Part shown: piece by piece, positions 8,519-18,640 of the stretch | How the letters are laid out: every line of letters starts with the position of its first letter | Position numbering within the stretch: position 1 is the stretch's first letter | NCBI GenBank assembly: GCA_037440385.1 | Contig: JBBIUI010000001.1 | Coordinates: forward strand, 25,873-89,872 | Direction of reading: 5' to 3' | Source of the DNA: CG2-30-68-42 sp037440385 | GTDB lineage: Bacteria; Pseudomonadota; Gammaproteobacteria; Burkholderiales; Rhodocyclaceae | DNA length: 64,000 nucleotides | Position numbers and translations under genes: made by a program | Notes under the pieces: model-generated | The model's input: only the letters and a program-made list of their open reading frames with translations | Told to the model about the DNA's origin: nothing | Databases searched by the model: none

Positions 8519-9241
8519 TTACAGGCGGAAGTGTTCGCCGAGATAGACCTTGCGTACGTTTTCATTATAAATGATCTCGTTCGGTGCGCCGGCGGCGAGC
8601 ACTTCTCCCTCGTTGATGATGTAGGCGTGATCGCAGATTCCCAGCGTTTCCCGTACGTTGTGATCGGTGATCAGCACGCCGATTCCGCGCTCCCTCAGGA
8701 AGCGAATGATCTTCTGAATGTCCAGCACCGCGATCGGGTCGACTCCGGCGAATGGTTCGTCGAGCAGGATCAGGCGAGGATCGCTCGCCAGCGCCCTCGC
8801 AATCTCCAGACGGCGCCGCTCTCCGCCGGACAGCGACACCGCGGCGGCGTCACGCAGCGCTCCGATGTGCAATTCGCCGAGCAACATGTCGAGCCGGCGT
8901 TCGATGTCCTGTCGCGTGGCGGGCTGAAGCTCGAGGATCGCGCGGACATTGTCCGCCACGCTGAGCTTGCGGAAGATGGAACTTTCTTGCGGAAGATACG
9001 AAATTCCGAGCCGGGCCCGCCTGTGTATCGGCAGATGCGTGAGCGGCGTGTCGTCGAGCCGGATGTCCCCGCCGTCGACCGGGATCAGTCCGACGATCAT
9101 GTAGAAACAGGTCGTCTTGCCGGCGCCGTTGGGTCCGAGCAGGCCCACGACCTCTCCGCTGGCCACGTCGAAGGAAACGTCCTTGACGACGGTACGCGAC
9201 TTGAACCGCTTCCTCAGTCCTGTGACCCGCAGCAGGCTCAT
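8519..9241 (-). CDS. lptB: LptB, LPS export ABC ATPase
   Basis: A 240-residue cytoplasmic ATPase of the LptB2FG complex that extracts LPS from the inner membrane. Walker A is GPNGAGKT (36-43), the signature is LSGGERRR, and Walker B leads into LLDEPFAGVDP, the wording typical of LptB. The start is the ATG before SLLRVTGL, which overlaps the recX stop as ATGA. Usually lptC and lptA precede lptB; here recA-recX take that place, so those partners must lie elsewhere. Confidence 0.95.
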   Translation of the reverse strand: MSLLRVTGLRKRFKSRTVVKDVSFDVASGEVVGLLGPNGAGKTTCFYMIVGLIPVDGGDIRLDDTPLTHLPIHRRARLGISYLPQESSIFRKLSVADNVRAILELQPATRQDIERRLDMLLGELHIGALRDAAAVSLSGGERRRLEIARALASDPRLILLDEPFAGVDPIAVLDIQKIIRFLRERGIGVLITDHNVRETLGICDHAYIINEGEVLAAGAPNEIIYNENVRKVYLGEHFRL

Positions 9242-9674
9242 TCCCCGGGCGTCCTGATCAATGCGCGCAGCACCGCCGGCGCGAAGCCGTGCGCCTCGAG
9301 GTAGCGGGCTTGGCGGGCGTACTCGCGCGCATTTTCGGGGAGACGGCCGAAACGACGCTGCCACAGCGCCCGGGCTCGTTCGAGATCGGTTGTCGTGAGC
9401 GTATCGAGTGCCCGGTCGATGTGCGGATCGGAAACCCCGCGGGAGCGCAGATCGTGACGCAGCCGCCGGGCTCCGTGGCGAGCGCTGCGGGAAGCGACGA
9501 ACGCCTCGGCGAAGCGCTCGTCCGACAGATAGCCGTCGCGTTCCAGCCGGTCGAGAATCTCCTCGATCGCCTCGGCATCGGCGCTCGGCTCGGTGGCGAG
9601 CTTGCGCGCCAGTTCCGCTCGGCTGTGCTCGCGCCGTGCAAGCAGTCGCAAGGCCCGCTCGCGCAGGCCGCTGG

Positions 9675-9678
<4 letters not shown>
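9238..9678 (-). CDS. recX: RecX, regulator of RecA
   Basis: A 146-residue RecX protein made of three-helix repeats: RRLARREHSRAEL-type start, DGYLSDERFAEAFVASR in the middle, and GFAPAVLRALI at the end. RecX binds RecA filaments and limits their activity. It overlaps recA by four bases (ATGA) and lptB by four bases, so translation of all three is likely coupled. Confidence 0.93.
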
Positions 9679-10694
<1,016 letters not shown>

Positions 10695-10805
10695 TGCGCG
10701 TTCTCCAATCGACGCCGGCATTATGGCACACCCCAGGGCTCCCGGCCCCGTCCTAGACCATCAGTCATATTTCATATCGCACCGGATGAAAATCGACAGT
10801 GTGTG

Positions 10806-11300
10806 CTAACTTTTGTCAGCCAGCCTGGCGATGAGGCCCTCCAGCGCGAATACGACCGCGCTGCGCCGGACCGTTGCACGATCTCCCTCGAAGCGCTCTG
10901 TCGAACTCGCGAGGCCGGAGTCGGGCAGCAACCAGGAAAAGCACACGGTCCCGACCGGTTTTCCGGCGCTTCCCCCGGCCGGACCCGCGATGCCGGTGAT
11001 CGCCAGGGCGACCTGTGCGCGGCTCGACCGGAGGGCGCCGTCGGCCATCTCGCGGGCGGTTGCTTCGCTCACCGCTCCGTATGCCTGAATCGTCTCCGGC
11101 CGTACGCCGAGCAGCTCCCGCTTCGCCTCGTTCGAGTACGTGATGAAACCGCGCTCGTACCATTGCGAGCTGCCGGCGGTCGCGGTGACGACCTGCGCGA
11201 CCCAGCCCCCGGTGCAGGATTCGGCCGTGACCAGCTTCCAGCCCGCCGACGCGAGCCTCTGGCCGACTCGCCTGGACAGCTGCGCGAGATCACGGTCCAT
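10806..11300 (-). CDS. pncC: PncC, nicotinamide-nucleotide amidase (CinA C-terminal type)
   Basis: A 164-residue stand-alone CinA C-terminal domain. It shows AESCTGG near residue 25 and GITGIAGPAGG-like residues around 98-108. The enzyme deamidates NMN to nicotinate mononucleotide in NAD recycling. The pgpA-pncC-recA order is common in proteobacteria. A 184-base stretch separates it from pgpA; I see no gene in that stretch. Confidence 0.94.
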   Translation of the reverse strand: MDRDLAQLSRRVGQRLASAGWKLVTAESCTGGWVAQVVTATAGSSQWYERGFITYSNEAKRELLGVRPETIQAYGAVSEATAREMADGALRSSRAQVALAITGIAGPAGGSAGKPVGTVCFSWLLPDSGLASSTERFEGDRATVRRSAVVFALEGLIARLADKS

Positions 11301-11484
11301 GCACTAACGGCCGACCGGAGTTGCCGCGTGGCCATGCGCACACATCATCCCCGCGCCATCGGGTCGCGGATCGAAGCGGCCTTCGCCGCGCTGGGACGTT
11401 CGGGCACGGAACGAGCATCGAGCTCGCGCCGCGCCTTGCATCGATCCGCTTGGGCATTCGACGCGCGCCATGGGGAACCTGCTC

Positions 11485-11970
11485 CTAGCCGATCAGCCGG
11501 CGCGCGGCGGCCAGCACGAGCAGCGTGTAGAAAGCGGCGACGACGTCGTCGGCCATCACGCCGAAGCCGTTCTTGAGCTCCCGGTCGATCCGGTCCGCCG
11601 GGGGCGGCTTGACGATGTCGAAGCCGCGAAACAGCAGGAACGCGCCGATCTGCCAGGCGATCCCATCCGGGGTCATCAGCAGCACCAGCCAGAACGGCAC
11701 CATCTCGTCCCACACGATCGCGCCGTGGTCGGCCACGCCCAGGTCGCGCCCGGTGCGCGCGGCGGCGAAGATGCCCAGGGCAAACGAGGCCGCGAGGAAG
11801 ATCAGCAGGCCGGCGTCGGAAAGATTCGCGCGCAGCGGCGCAAACAGCAGCCATGCCGCCAGCGTACCGGCCGTGCCCGGCGCCCATGGCGAAAGACCGC
11901 TGCCCAGGCCGCAGGCGATCAGATGCGCCGGTGACGCGACGAGGAATTTCAATCCCGGGGCGCTGCTCAT
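11485..11970 (-). CDS. pgpA: phosphatidylglycerophosphatase A
   Basis: A 161-residue inner-membrane phosphatase that makes phosphatidylglycerol from its phosphate. Family marks are GSGLSPWAPGTAGTL near the N terminus and WDEMVPFW in the middle, with several hydrophobic helices. The ATG before SSAPGLKF overlaps the thiL stop by four bases (ATGA), which fixes the start. Confidence 0.94.
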   Translation of the reverse strand: MSSAPGLKFLVASPAHLIACGLGSGLSPWAPGTAGTLAAWLLFAPLRANLSDAGLLIFLAASFALGIFAAARTGRDLGVADHGAIVWDEMVPFWLVLLMTPDGIAWQIGAFLLFRGFDIVKPPPADRIDRELKNGFGVMADDVVAAFYTLLVLAAARRLIG

Positions 11971-12941
11971 CGTCGCTGTGCGCCGAAATGGTCCCAGCCT
12001 CGCGCGCGGATGGGCAGGTCCCGCCCGGCCGCATCGAGCAGTGCGACGCATCCGGCAGGATGGGCGCGGATGACGCCGATGCGTGTCAGCGCAACGCCCG
12101 CCGTCGCGGAAAGCGCAAGCAGCGCGTCGCGGTGCCGCGGGGCTGCGGTGAAGACGAGCTCGTAATCGTCGCCGCCGGCGAGCAGGCACTGCCGTGCGAG
12201 CTCCGTATCCGGAGTCAGCGTGGCAAGCTCCGCCCAGGGCAGCCAGTCGTCATGCAGCTCGGCGCACACTGCCGAGCGCTCGGCGATGTGACCGAGATCC
12301 GCCACCAGGCCGTCGGAGACATCGATCGCGGCGCTGGCGAGGTCTCGAAGCGCCAATCCGAGTTCGACCCGCGGCTGCGGTCGCTGCAGGGCGCCCAGGC
12401 TGCGGCTGCGGGCCTGCGCATCCAGCGCGATGCGCCCGCTCGAGGCAGCCAGCCCCAGCGCGGCCGTGCCGGGTCTTCCCGATACCCAGACATCGTCGCC
12501 GGGGCGCGCGCCTTCACGTCGAAGTGCCTGTCCCGCCGGTACTTCGCCGAACACGGTCACTGCGATCGTCAGCGGACCGCGCGTCGTGTCCCCGCCCGCC
12601 ACATCGACCGAGTACCTCTGCGCGCAGCGGAAAAGCCCCTCGGAGAAGGCAGCGAGCCAGCGCTCTTCCGGTGCCGGGATCGCCAGCGCGAGCAGCGCCC
12701 AGCGCGGCTCGGCGGCCATCGCCGCGAGATCCGAGAGATTCACCGCCAGCGATTTCCAGCCGAGATCGCCGGCGTCGGTTCCGGCCGTGAAATGAACACC
12801 CTCGACCAGCATGTCGGTCGAGGCAACGAGCTGCATGCCCGGCCGCAGCCGCATCAGCGCGGCGTCGTCTCCCACGCCGAGAACGGTGTGCGAGACCGGT
12901 CGCGTGAAATGCCGGCGAATCAGTTCGAACTCGGAGGGCAT
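11967..12941 (-). CDS. thiL: thiamine-monophosphate kinase
   Basis: A 324-residue ThiL that converts thiamine phosphate to the active diphosphate. Seen motifs are GVGDDAALM (ATP/Mg site), STDMLVEGVHF, and DVSDGLVADL. The start is the ATG before PSEFELI. It lies 28 bases after nusB and overlaps pgpA by four bases. The nusB-thiL-pgpA order is widespread in proteobacteria. Confidence 0.96.
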   Translation of the reverse strand: MPSEFELIRRHFTRPVSHTVLGVGDDAALMRLRPGMQLVASTDMLVEGVHFTAGTDAGDLGWKSLAVNLSDLAAMAAEPRWALLALAIPAPEERWLAAFSEGLFRCAQRYSVDVAGGDTTRGPLTIAVTVFGEVPAGQALRREGARPGDDVWVSGRPGTAALGLAASSGRIALDAQARSRSLGALQRPQPRVELGLALRDLASAAIDVSDGLVADLGHIAERSAVCAELHDDWLPWAELATLTPDTELARQCLLAGGDDYELVFTAAPRHRDALLALSATAGVALTRIGVIRAHPAGCVALLDAAGRDLPIRARGWDHFGAQRR

Positions 12942-12969
12942 CGCGCGGTAACGGCGAACCCGCTCGCGA

Positions 12970-13413
12970 TCAGCGAGCCCGGCCGGCGCGCTGCTGCGCG
13001 ACCTGTTCCGGTCTGAGCTTCTCCGCCAGCCGGTCCAGTACGCCGTTGACATATTTCTGGCCGTCGGTGCCACCATATGATTTGGCCAGTTCGATCGCCT
13101 CGTTGAGGATCACGCGATAGGGGGTGTGCGGCTGGTGCTTGAGCTCGAATGCGGCGATCAGCAGGATGCTGCGTTCGACCGGCGAGAGCGATTCCGGGCT
13201 CCGGTCGAGCAGCGTCGCGAACTCGGCGGTGAGCGCGCCGGCTTGCGTGGCCGCACCGCGCAGCAGCGCCGAGAACAGCGCCGCATCCGCCCGGGCGAAT
13301 CCGCCGGCTTCGGCCAGATGCGACTCGATGTCCTCGATCGCGTTGCCGCTCAATTGCCACTGGTACAGCCCCTGCAGCGCGAATTCGCGTGCCAGGCGCC
13401 GGGAGGATCTCAT
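12970..13413 (-). CDS. nusB: transcription antitermination factor NusB
   Basis: A 147-residue all-helical NusB that pairs with S10 (NusE) for rRNA antitermination. It begins MRSSRRLAREFALQGLYQW, a typical NusB opening, and has the YVNGVLD segment near the end. Its ATG overlaps the ribH stop as ATGA, the usual ribH-nusB junction. Confidence 0.96.
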   Translation of the reverse strand: MRSSRRLAREFALQGLYQWQLSGNAIEDIESHLAEAGGFARADAALFSALLRGAATQAGALTAEFATLLDRSPESLSPVERSILLIAAFELKHQPHTPYRVILNEAIELAKSYGGTDGQKYVNGVLDRLAEKLRPEQVAQQRAGRAR

Positions 13414-13898
13414 CGCGGCACGCGGTCCTCGCCGATGCCGCGCAGCAGGTTGGCCATCTCGACCGCGGCCTGGGCGGCGTCCGTGCCCTTCTGGCGCGTG
13501 CGCGAAAGCGCCTGATCGTCGTTCTCGGTGGTCAGCACGGCATTGGCGATCGGCACCCCCGTGGCGAGCTGTACCTCGGTGATGCCGCGCGCCGACTCGT
13601 TCGAAACGATCTCGAAATGATAGGTTTCGCCCCGTATCACCGCGCCGAGCGCGACGAGTGCATCGTATCGGCCCGAATCCGCCAGCCGCCTGAGCGCGAG
13701 CGGCAGTTCGAGCGCGCCCGGAACCGTCGCGATCAGCATGTCCTGCGCACGCACCCCCAGCCGGCGCAGCTCGCCGGTGCACGAGGCGAGCAGCGCCTCG
13801 CCGACATCGCGGTTGAAGCGGCTCATCACCAGCGCGATCCGCAGTCCGGTTCCCGAGATTCGCGGGTCGATTTCCTCGATGTCGTCGTATCGGGCCAT
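13410..13898 (-). CDS. ribH: lumazine synthase
   Basis: A 162-residue 6,7-dimethyl-8-ribityllumazine synthase, the penultimate riboflavin step. The GAVIRGETYHFEIV block carries the catalytic His, and the C terminus has the usual A-x-x-A-x-x-MANLLR helix. The ATG before ARYDDIEE gives a normal length and lies four bases after the ribB stop. Confidence 0.96.
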   Translation of the reverse strand: MARYDDIEEIDPRISGTGLRIALVMSRFNRDVGEALLASCTGELRRLGVRAQDMLIATVPGALELPLALRRLADSGRYDALVALGAVIRGETYHFEIVSNESARGITEVQLATGVPIANAVLTTENDDQALSRTRQKGTDAAQAAVEMANLLRGIGEDRVPR

Positions 13899-13902
13899 CG
13901 TC

Positions 13903-15006
13903 TCAGCGCTCCGTTCCGTCGGGGGCAAGAAAACCGCATACCTCGAGACCGAAGCCGGCCATGCTGGGCATCTTGCGCGGGCTCATCATCAGCCGCATCT
14001 TGCCGACATTCAGGTCGCGCAGGATCTGCGCGCCGATGCCGTACAAGCGCGGATCCCAGCGCGCCGCCGGCCGCGGTGCCTCGTCGCGCAGCGCCGCGAG
14101 CAAGTCGGCGCCGCTCTCCGCGCGGTGCAGCAGCACGATCACGCCTGCGCCGCGCTCGCCGATGATGCGCATCGCCCGCTCGATGCTGAACGAATGGCGC
14201 TCGTCGCCGCGATCCAGGAAGTCGAGCACCGACACCGGTTCGTGGACCCGGATCAGCGTTTCGGTCTGCGGGCCGATGGTGCCCCGGACCAGGGCCAGAT
14301 GGACCTCGTCGCTGGTGTGATCCGAATAGGCGTAGAGCCTGAACGTGCCATGCGCCGATTCGACATCCTTCTCCGCTACGCGCGTGACCAGCATTTCGGA
14401 GGCGGCGCGAAAGTTGATCAGGTCGCGGATCGCGCCGATCTTCATCGTGTGCTCGCGCGCGAACTCGACCAGATCCGGCAGGCGCGCCATCGAGCCGTCC
14501 TCCTTGAGGATCTCGCAGATGACCGCCGCCGGCTCGAGTCCGGCGAGCCGGGCCAGGTCGCAGCCCGCTTCGGTGTGTCCGGCGCGCACGAGCACGCCAC
14601 CGCGCTGGGCCATCAGCGGAAACACGTGGCCCGGTTGCACGATGTCCTCGGGCCGCGCACCGCGTGCCACCGCGACCTGGATCGTGCGTGCGCGGTCGTG
14701 TGCCGAGATCCCTGTGGTGACGCCGTCGGCCGCTTCGATCGAGACGGTGAAGGCGGTGCCGTGGCGCGCGCGGTTGTCGCGTACCATCAGCGACAGGCCG
14801 AGCGCGCGGCAGCGTTCCTCGGTGAGCGTCAGGCAGATGAGCCCGCGTCCGTGTCTGGCCATGAAGTTGACCGCCTCGGGCGTCACGAACTGGGCGGCGA
14901 TCACCAGGTCGCCCTCGTTCTCGCGATCCTCCTCGTCGACCAGCACGACCATCCGGCCGTTGCGGATTTCCTCGACGATTTCGTGGATGCCGGACAGTGC
15001 GCTCAT
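13903..15006 (-). CDS. ribB: RibB (DHBP synthase) with degenerate GTP cyclohydrolase II half (RibBX type)
   Basis: A 367-residue two-domain protein. Residues 1 to about 200 are an intact 3,4-dihydroxy-2-butanone-4-phosphate synthase: DEEDRENEGDL, GLICLTLT and RAGHTEAGCDLA. Residues about 206-365 resemble GTP cyclohydrolase II. However, the zinc-binding stretch with its three cysteines is replaced by EPVSVLDFLDRGDERHSF (256-273), and no Cys occurs until residue about 358. The cyclohydrolase half should therefore be inactive, matching the RibBX variant known in proteobacteria. A separate RibA would be needed elsewhere. It overlaps ribE by ATGA. Confidence 0.9.
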   Translation of the reverse strand: MSALSGIHEIVEEIRNGRMVVLVDEEDRENEGDLVIAAQFVTPEAVNFMARHGRGLICLTLTEERCRALGLSLMVRDNRARHGTAFTVSIEAADGVTTGISAHDRARTIQVAVARGARPEDIVQPGHVFPLMAQRGGVLVRAGHTEAGCDLARLAGLEPAAVICEILKEDGSMARLPDLVEFAREHTMKIGAIRDLINFRAASEMLVTRVAEKDVESAHGTFRLYAYSDHTSDEVHLALVRGTIGPQTETLIRVHEPVSVLDFLDRGDERHSFSIERAMRIIGERGAGVIVLLHRAESGADLLAALRDEAPRPAARWDPRLYGIGAQILRDLNVGKMRLMMSPRKMPSMAGFGLEVCGFLAPDGTER

Positions 15007-15611
15007 TGCGGGGATCGATCGGCGGCGGGCTCGGCGATGATGCGTTCGACGTAGCGCGCGATCAGATCCACCTCGAGATTGACCCGCATCCCCGGCACCA
15101 GGCGCTCGAGCGTGGTCGCCTCGATCGTGTGCGGGATCAGATTGACGGTGAATTCGGGCCCTTCGACCCGATTCACCGTCAGGCTCACGCCGTCGATCGC
15201 AATCGAGCCCTTGCGCGCGACGAACCGCGCCAGGTCCCGCGGCGCGCGCACCGTGAGCTCGCGGCTTTCCCCGACCGGCTCGAAGCGCACCACCTCGCCC
15301 AGCCCATCGACATGACCGGTTACGAGGTGTCCGCCGATCCGGTCGGCCAGGCGTAGCGCCTTTTCGAGATTGACCGCACCGGGCGCGTCGAGCCCCGCCG
15401 AGCAGCGCAGCGTCTCGCGCGAGACGTCCGCCTCGAACCAGGCGGCGCTCTTGGCGACCACCGTCAGGCATACGCCGTTGACCGCGATGCTGTCGCCGAT
15501 CGCGACATCCGACAGGTCGAGATCGCCGGCCGCCACGCGCACGCGCAGCCCGCTTTGCAGCGGCTCGGTGCCTGTGATGCGGCCGATCGCGGCGACGATT
15601 CCGGAAAACAT
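15003..15611 (-). CDS. ribE: riboflavin synthase, alpha subunit
   Basis: A 202-residue riboflavin synthase with two lumazine-binding repeats. The first starts MFSGIVAAIG and has GVCLTV; the second has HVDGLGEV and GVSLTVN. It catalyses dismutation of lumazine to riboflavin. The start at MFSGIV is the family start. It heads the rib operon here; ribD is absent from the window and dsbD lies 76 bases upstream. Confidence 0.95.
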   Translation of the reverse strand: MFSGIVAAIGRITGTEPLQSGLRVRVAAGDLDLSDVAIGDSIAVNGVCLTVVAKSAAWFEADVSRETLRCSAGLDAPGAVNLEKALRLADRIGGHLVTGHVDGLGEVVRFEPVGESRELTVRAPRDLARFVARKGSIAIDGVSLTVNRVEGPEFTVNLIPHTIEATTLERLVPGMRVNLEVDLIARYVERIIAEPAADRSPQ

Positions 15612-15687
15612 GACGGCAGCCGATTCTGGAGAAAGGCGCAATTGTAGGCGAAATGGCGAGCGCGGCGGCGCACTCGCGCGAGCCCCG

Positions 15688-17487
15688 TTAGCGCTGCGCC
15701 ACCGCTGCGCGCAGGGTCGAGGGCTGCAGCACGCGATCGAGCACGGCCGCGAACTGTTCGGCCGGTTGGTAACCGACCACCCGCACGCCGGGAATCTCCT
15801 TTCCCGTGCGGTCGAAGAACACGATGCCGGGCGGACCGAACAGGTTGAAGCGCTGCAGCAGCGCGCGATCGTCTTCGCCGTTTGCCGTCACATCGGCCTG
15901 CAGCAGTACCATCCGCCTGAGTCTTTCGCGCACCGCCGGGTCGGTAAACGTGTAGCGCTCGAACTCCTTGCACGAGACGCACCAGTCCGCGTAGAAATCG
16001 AGCATCACCGGACGATTCGCGTTTGCCAGTCTTGCATCGAGTTCGGCGACGGTGCGCACGCGTTCGAACGCGACCGGCGCCGGGCTCCGGGCCGCCGCGC
16101 CGCGAAGCCCGGCGAGCGGCTGCAGCGGATCCCGGTTGCCGGCCAGCACACCGACGAACAGCGCCGCGCCGGCCAGCAGGCACAGCACGCCGACGCCCTT
16201 CCAGAAGCGCTGCAGGCCGCCGGCAGTCACCGGCAGCGGATCGAGCGCGTGCAGATGGATGGCCGGGAAGATCAGCAGCAACGCCCACGCAACCATCGTG
16301 GCGGCTGCGGGCAGCACCGGCGAGACGATCCAGATCGCCACCGCCAGCAACGCGACGCCGAAGAACTTCTTGATCGCATCCATCCAGGCGCCGGCCTTCG
16401 GCAGCAGGCTGCGCGCCGAGACCGCGAGCACGATGAGCGGCGCGCCCATGCCGAGCCCCATCGCGAACAGCGCGGCTGCGCCGAGAAGCGCGTCGCGCGT
16501 CTGCGCGATGTAAAGCAATGCGCCGGCCAGCGGCGCGGCCACGCATGGACCGCAGATCAGCGCCGACAGGGCGCCCATCGTGACGACCCCGGTCACCGAA
16601 CCGCCCTTGCGCCGGCCGGCCGTCACCGTCAGGCGGCTCTGCAATGCGCTCGGAAGCTGCAGCTCGTACAGGCCGAACATCGACAGCGCGAGCACGACGA
16701 ACAGCGCGGCAAATGCGCCGAGCACCCAGGCGTTTTGCAGCGCCGCGGAAAGCAGGCGTCCCGACAGCCCTGCGGCGACCCCGGCAGCCGCATAGGTCAC
16801 GGCCATGCCAAACACATAGGCCAGCGACAGGCCGAACGCGCGTCGCTTGGTGATGTCATGACCGTGGCCGATGATGATGCCCGACAGGATGGGGATCATC
16901 GGAAACACGCACGGCGTGAACGTCAGCAGCGCCCCGAAGCCGAAAAAGCTCGCGACGGCGAGCCAGAATCCGGCCTTCCGGAGCATCTGCGCGACCTGGG
17001 AAGATTCGTCGCCCGGTGCCGCATCCGGCGCACGCACTGCGGCGGAAGGCGCAGGCGTTCCGGTCAGGCGGACCGAAACGCTCTGCGCGGTGGGCGGAAA
17101 ACACACGCCGACGTCCGCGCAGCCCTGCGAGGTCACGGTGAGCTTGAGATCCTTGACACCCGCCGGTGCCGTGAACGGCACCGGTATGACGAGCTCATCG
17201 CGATAGGTTTCGACCTCACCGAAGAACTCGTCGGTCTTGCGCTTGCCGGGCGGAAAGCGCGGCTCGCCCAGCTTGACGGACGCCGGTTCGGCGGCGAACC
17301 GGAACTTGTCCCGATACAGGTAGTAGCCCTGGGCGATCTGGTAGCGCACCTCCAGCGTCTTCGCATCGAGTGCGCGCACCGACAGCCGGTAGGCCTGCTC
17401 GGGCTGCATCAGATCCTGGTCGGAGGCAGGCGCCGCCGCGCCGACGAACAACAAGCCGGCGAGCAGCACGATCCATCGCAATGGCAT
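15688..17487 (-). CDS. dsbD: DsbD, thiol:disulfide interchange protein
   Basis: A 599-residue inner-membrane reductant carrier. It has a signal peptide, then a periplasmic alpha domain with the Cys pair in QGCADVGVCFPP. Eight or so membrane helices follow with FTPCVFPMIP and GPCVAAPL. A periplasmic thioredoxin-like gamma domain with YADWCVSCKEFE completes it. DsbD passes electrons from thioredoxin to periplasmic partners such as DsbC and the cytochrome c maturation thioredoxin (ccmG lies at 38 kb). The start is ATG, two bases after the cutA stop; an in-frame GTG two codons earlier is possible. Confidence 0.95.
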   Translation of the reverse strand: MPLRWIVLLAGLLFVGAAAPASDQDLMQPEQAYRLSVRALDAKTLEVRYQIAQGYYLYRDKFRFAAEPASVKLGEPRFPPGKRKTDEFFGEVETYRDELVIPVPFTAPAGVKDLKLTVTSQGCADVGVCFPPTAQSVSVRLTGTPAPSAAVRAPDAAPGDESSQVAQMLRKAGFWLAVASFFGFGALLTFTPCVFPMIPILSGIIIGHGHDITKRRAFGLSLAYVFGMAVTYAAAGVAAGLSGRLLSAALQNAWVLGAFAALFVVLALSMFGLYELQLPSALQSRLTVTAGRRKGGSVTGVVTMGALSALICGPCVAAPLAGALLYIAQTRDALLGAAALFAMGLGMGAPLIVLAVSARSLLPKAGAWMDAIKKFFGVALLAVAIWIVSPVLPAAATMVAWALLLIFPAIHLHALDPLPVTAGGLQRFWKGVGVLCLLAGAALFVGVLAGNRDPLQPLAGLRGAAARSPAPVAFERVRTVAELDARLANANRPVMLDFYADWCVSCKEFERYTFTDPAVRERLRRMVLLQADVTANGEDDRALLQRFNLFGPPGIVFFDRTGKEIPGVRVVGYQPAEQFAAVLDRVLQPSTLRAAVAQR

Positions 17488-17489
17488 GC

Positions 17490-17828
17490 TCACGGTCGGG
17501 CGGAGTCCTTCGGCACGGCGACCTCGGCCGCGATCCAGTCCAGATAAGCGGCAAGTCCCCGCTCGGCTACGAGCGCGACGATTTCGGGAAGTTCGTAGGG
17601 ATGCTGTTCGCGGATCGTCTCTTCGACCTGCGCGTAACGCCCCGCGGTCGTCTTGATCAGCAACGGCACCTCGTTCGTGGCCTCGACGAGTCCTTCCCAG
17701 CGATAGACCGACTGGCACGGGGCGAGGATGCTCACGCAGGCCGCCAGCCGCCGTTCGATCAGGCTGCGGGCGATGCGCTCGCCGGCTTCCGGGTCGGGCA
17801 CGGTGGTCAGGACGATCAGCGGTTTCAT
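17490..17828 (-). CDS. cutA: CutA1-family protein
   Basis: A 112-residue trimeric CutA1 protein. Characteristic stretches are RLAACVSIL near residue 30, YRWEGLVEATNEVPLLIKT in the middle, and HPYELPEIVAL. CutA was linked to divalent cation tolerance in E. coli, but its molecular role is unsettled. It is next to dsbD, the arrangement also seen in E. coli, and 32 bases downstream of the ABC permease gene. Confidence 0.95.
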   Translation of the reverse strand: MKPLIVLTTVPDPEAGERIARSLIERRLAACVSILAPCQSVYRWEGLVEATNEVPLLIKTTAGRYAQVEETIREQHPYELPEIVALVAERGLAAYLDWIAAEVAVPKDSARP

Positions 17829-17860
17829 GAATTCATTTTACGTCGTTCGTACGGTACCGC

Positions 17861-18640
17861 TCATTTCAACAGGCGACGCCGCGCGAGCGCCACCGCGACG
17901 GGAAACGCGACGACCAGGTAGCCCGCCAGTACCGCCAGGTGGTATGGCACCGATTCCGGAACGTGCCCGAGCAACAGCGGCCGCGCGAGCGCGACGGCGT
18001 GGGCGAGCGGCAGCGCCTGGCCGAGCGTCTGGATCGCGCCGGGCAGCTGCTCGGCCGGGAAGAATACGCCGGACAGCAGCACCATCGGCGTGATGAACAG
18101 CGTGAAGTAATACATGAAGAAGTCATAGCCTGGCGCGATCGCGGTGACGATCAGTCCGATCGCCCCGAACGTCAGTCCGACCAGGAAGATCAGCGGCACG
18201 CTCCACAGCGCGAGCGGCGAGGCGGTCAGGCCCAGTGCCCAGGCGACCAGCAGGATCGCCAGCCCGGACAGCACGCTCTTGCTGGCCGCCCACACCAGCT
18301 CGCCGAGCAGCACGTCGTCGAGCTCCAGCGGCGCATTGAGCATCGCTTCCCAGGTGCGCTGGACCTGCATTCGCGAGAAACCGGAATACAGCGCCTCGAA
18401 CGTCGCGCTGTTCATCGTGCTGTAGCACAGCGTCCCGGCGGCGAGAAAGGCGATATAGGAGATGCCGGCGATCTCGGGCAACAGCGCGCCCAGACCATAC
18501 CCGAGGCCCAGCATGTAGATGACGGGGTCGGCCAGATTGCCGAGCATCGACGGAATCGCGAGTTTGCGCCACACCAGCAGGTTGCGGCGCCATACCGCGA
18601 CGAAGCGCAGGCTCGGCCCGGGCGGCCGCGGCATCGTCAT
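17861..18640 (-). CDS. ABC-2 type transporter permease (NodJ-like)
   Basis: A 259-residue inner-membrane protein with about six hydrophobic helices and an ABC-2 fold. It contains the NodJ-like segments AFLAAGTLCYSTMNSATFE and RTWEAMLNAPL. It pairs with the ATPase gene just upstream (ATGA overlap) to form an exporter. NodIJ proteins of rhizobia export lipo-oligosaccharide, but related pairs are common in betaproteobacteria with no known cargo. I assign no substrate. Confidence 0.88.
   Translation of the reverse strand: MTMPRPPGPSLRFVAVWRRNLLVWRKLAIPSMLGNLADPVIYMLGLGYGLGALLPEIAGISYIAFLAAGTLCYSTMNSATFEALYSGFSRMQVQRTWEAMLNAPLELDDVLLGELVWAASKSVLSGLAILLVAWALGLTASPLALWSVPLIFLVGLTFGAIGLIVTAIAPGYDFFMYYFTLFITPMVLLSGVFFPAEQLPGAIQTLGQALPLAHAVALARPLLLGHVPESVPYHLAVLAGYLVVAFPVAVALARRRLLK

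Noticed and set aside
10695..10805. LexA box upstream of recA
   Set aside because: I looked for CTGT-N8-ACAG on both strands and found none in this interval. A distant promoter or divergent site cannot be excluded.
11301..11484. small gene between pgpA and pncC
   Set aside because: Short frames here show no ribosome site or family features.
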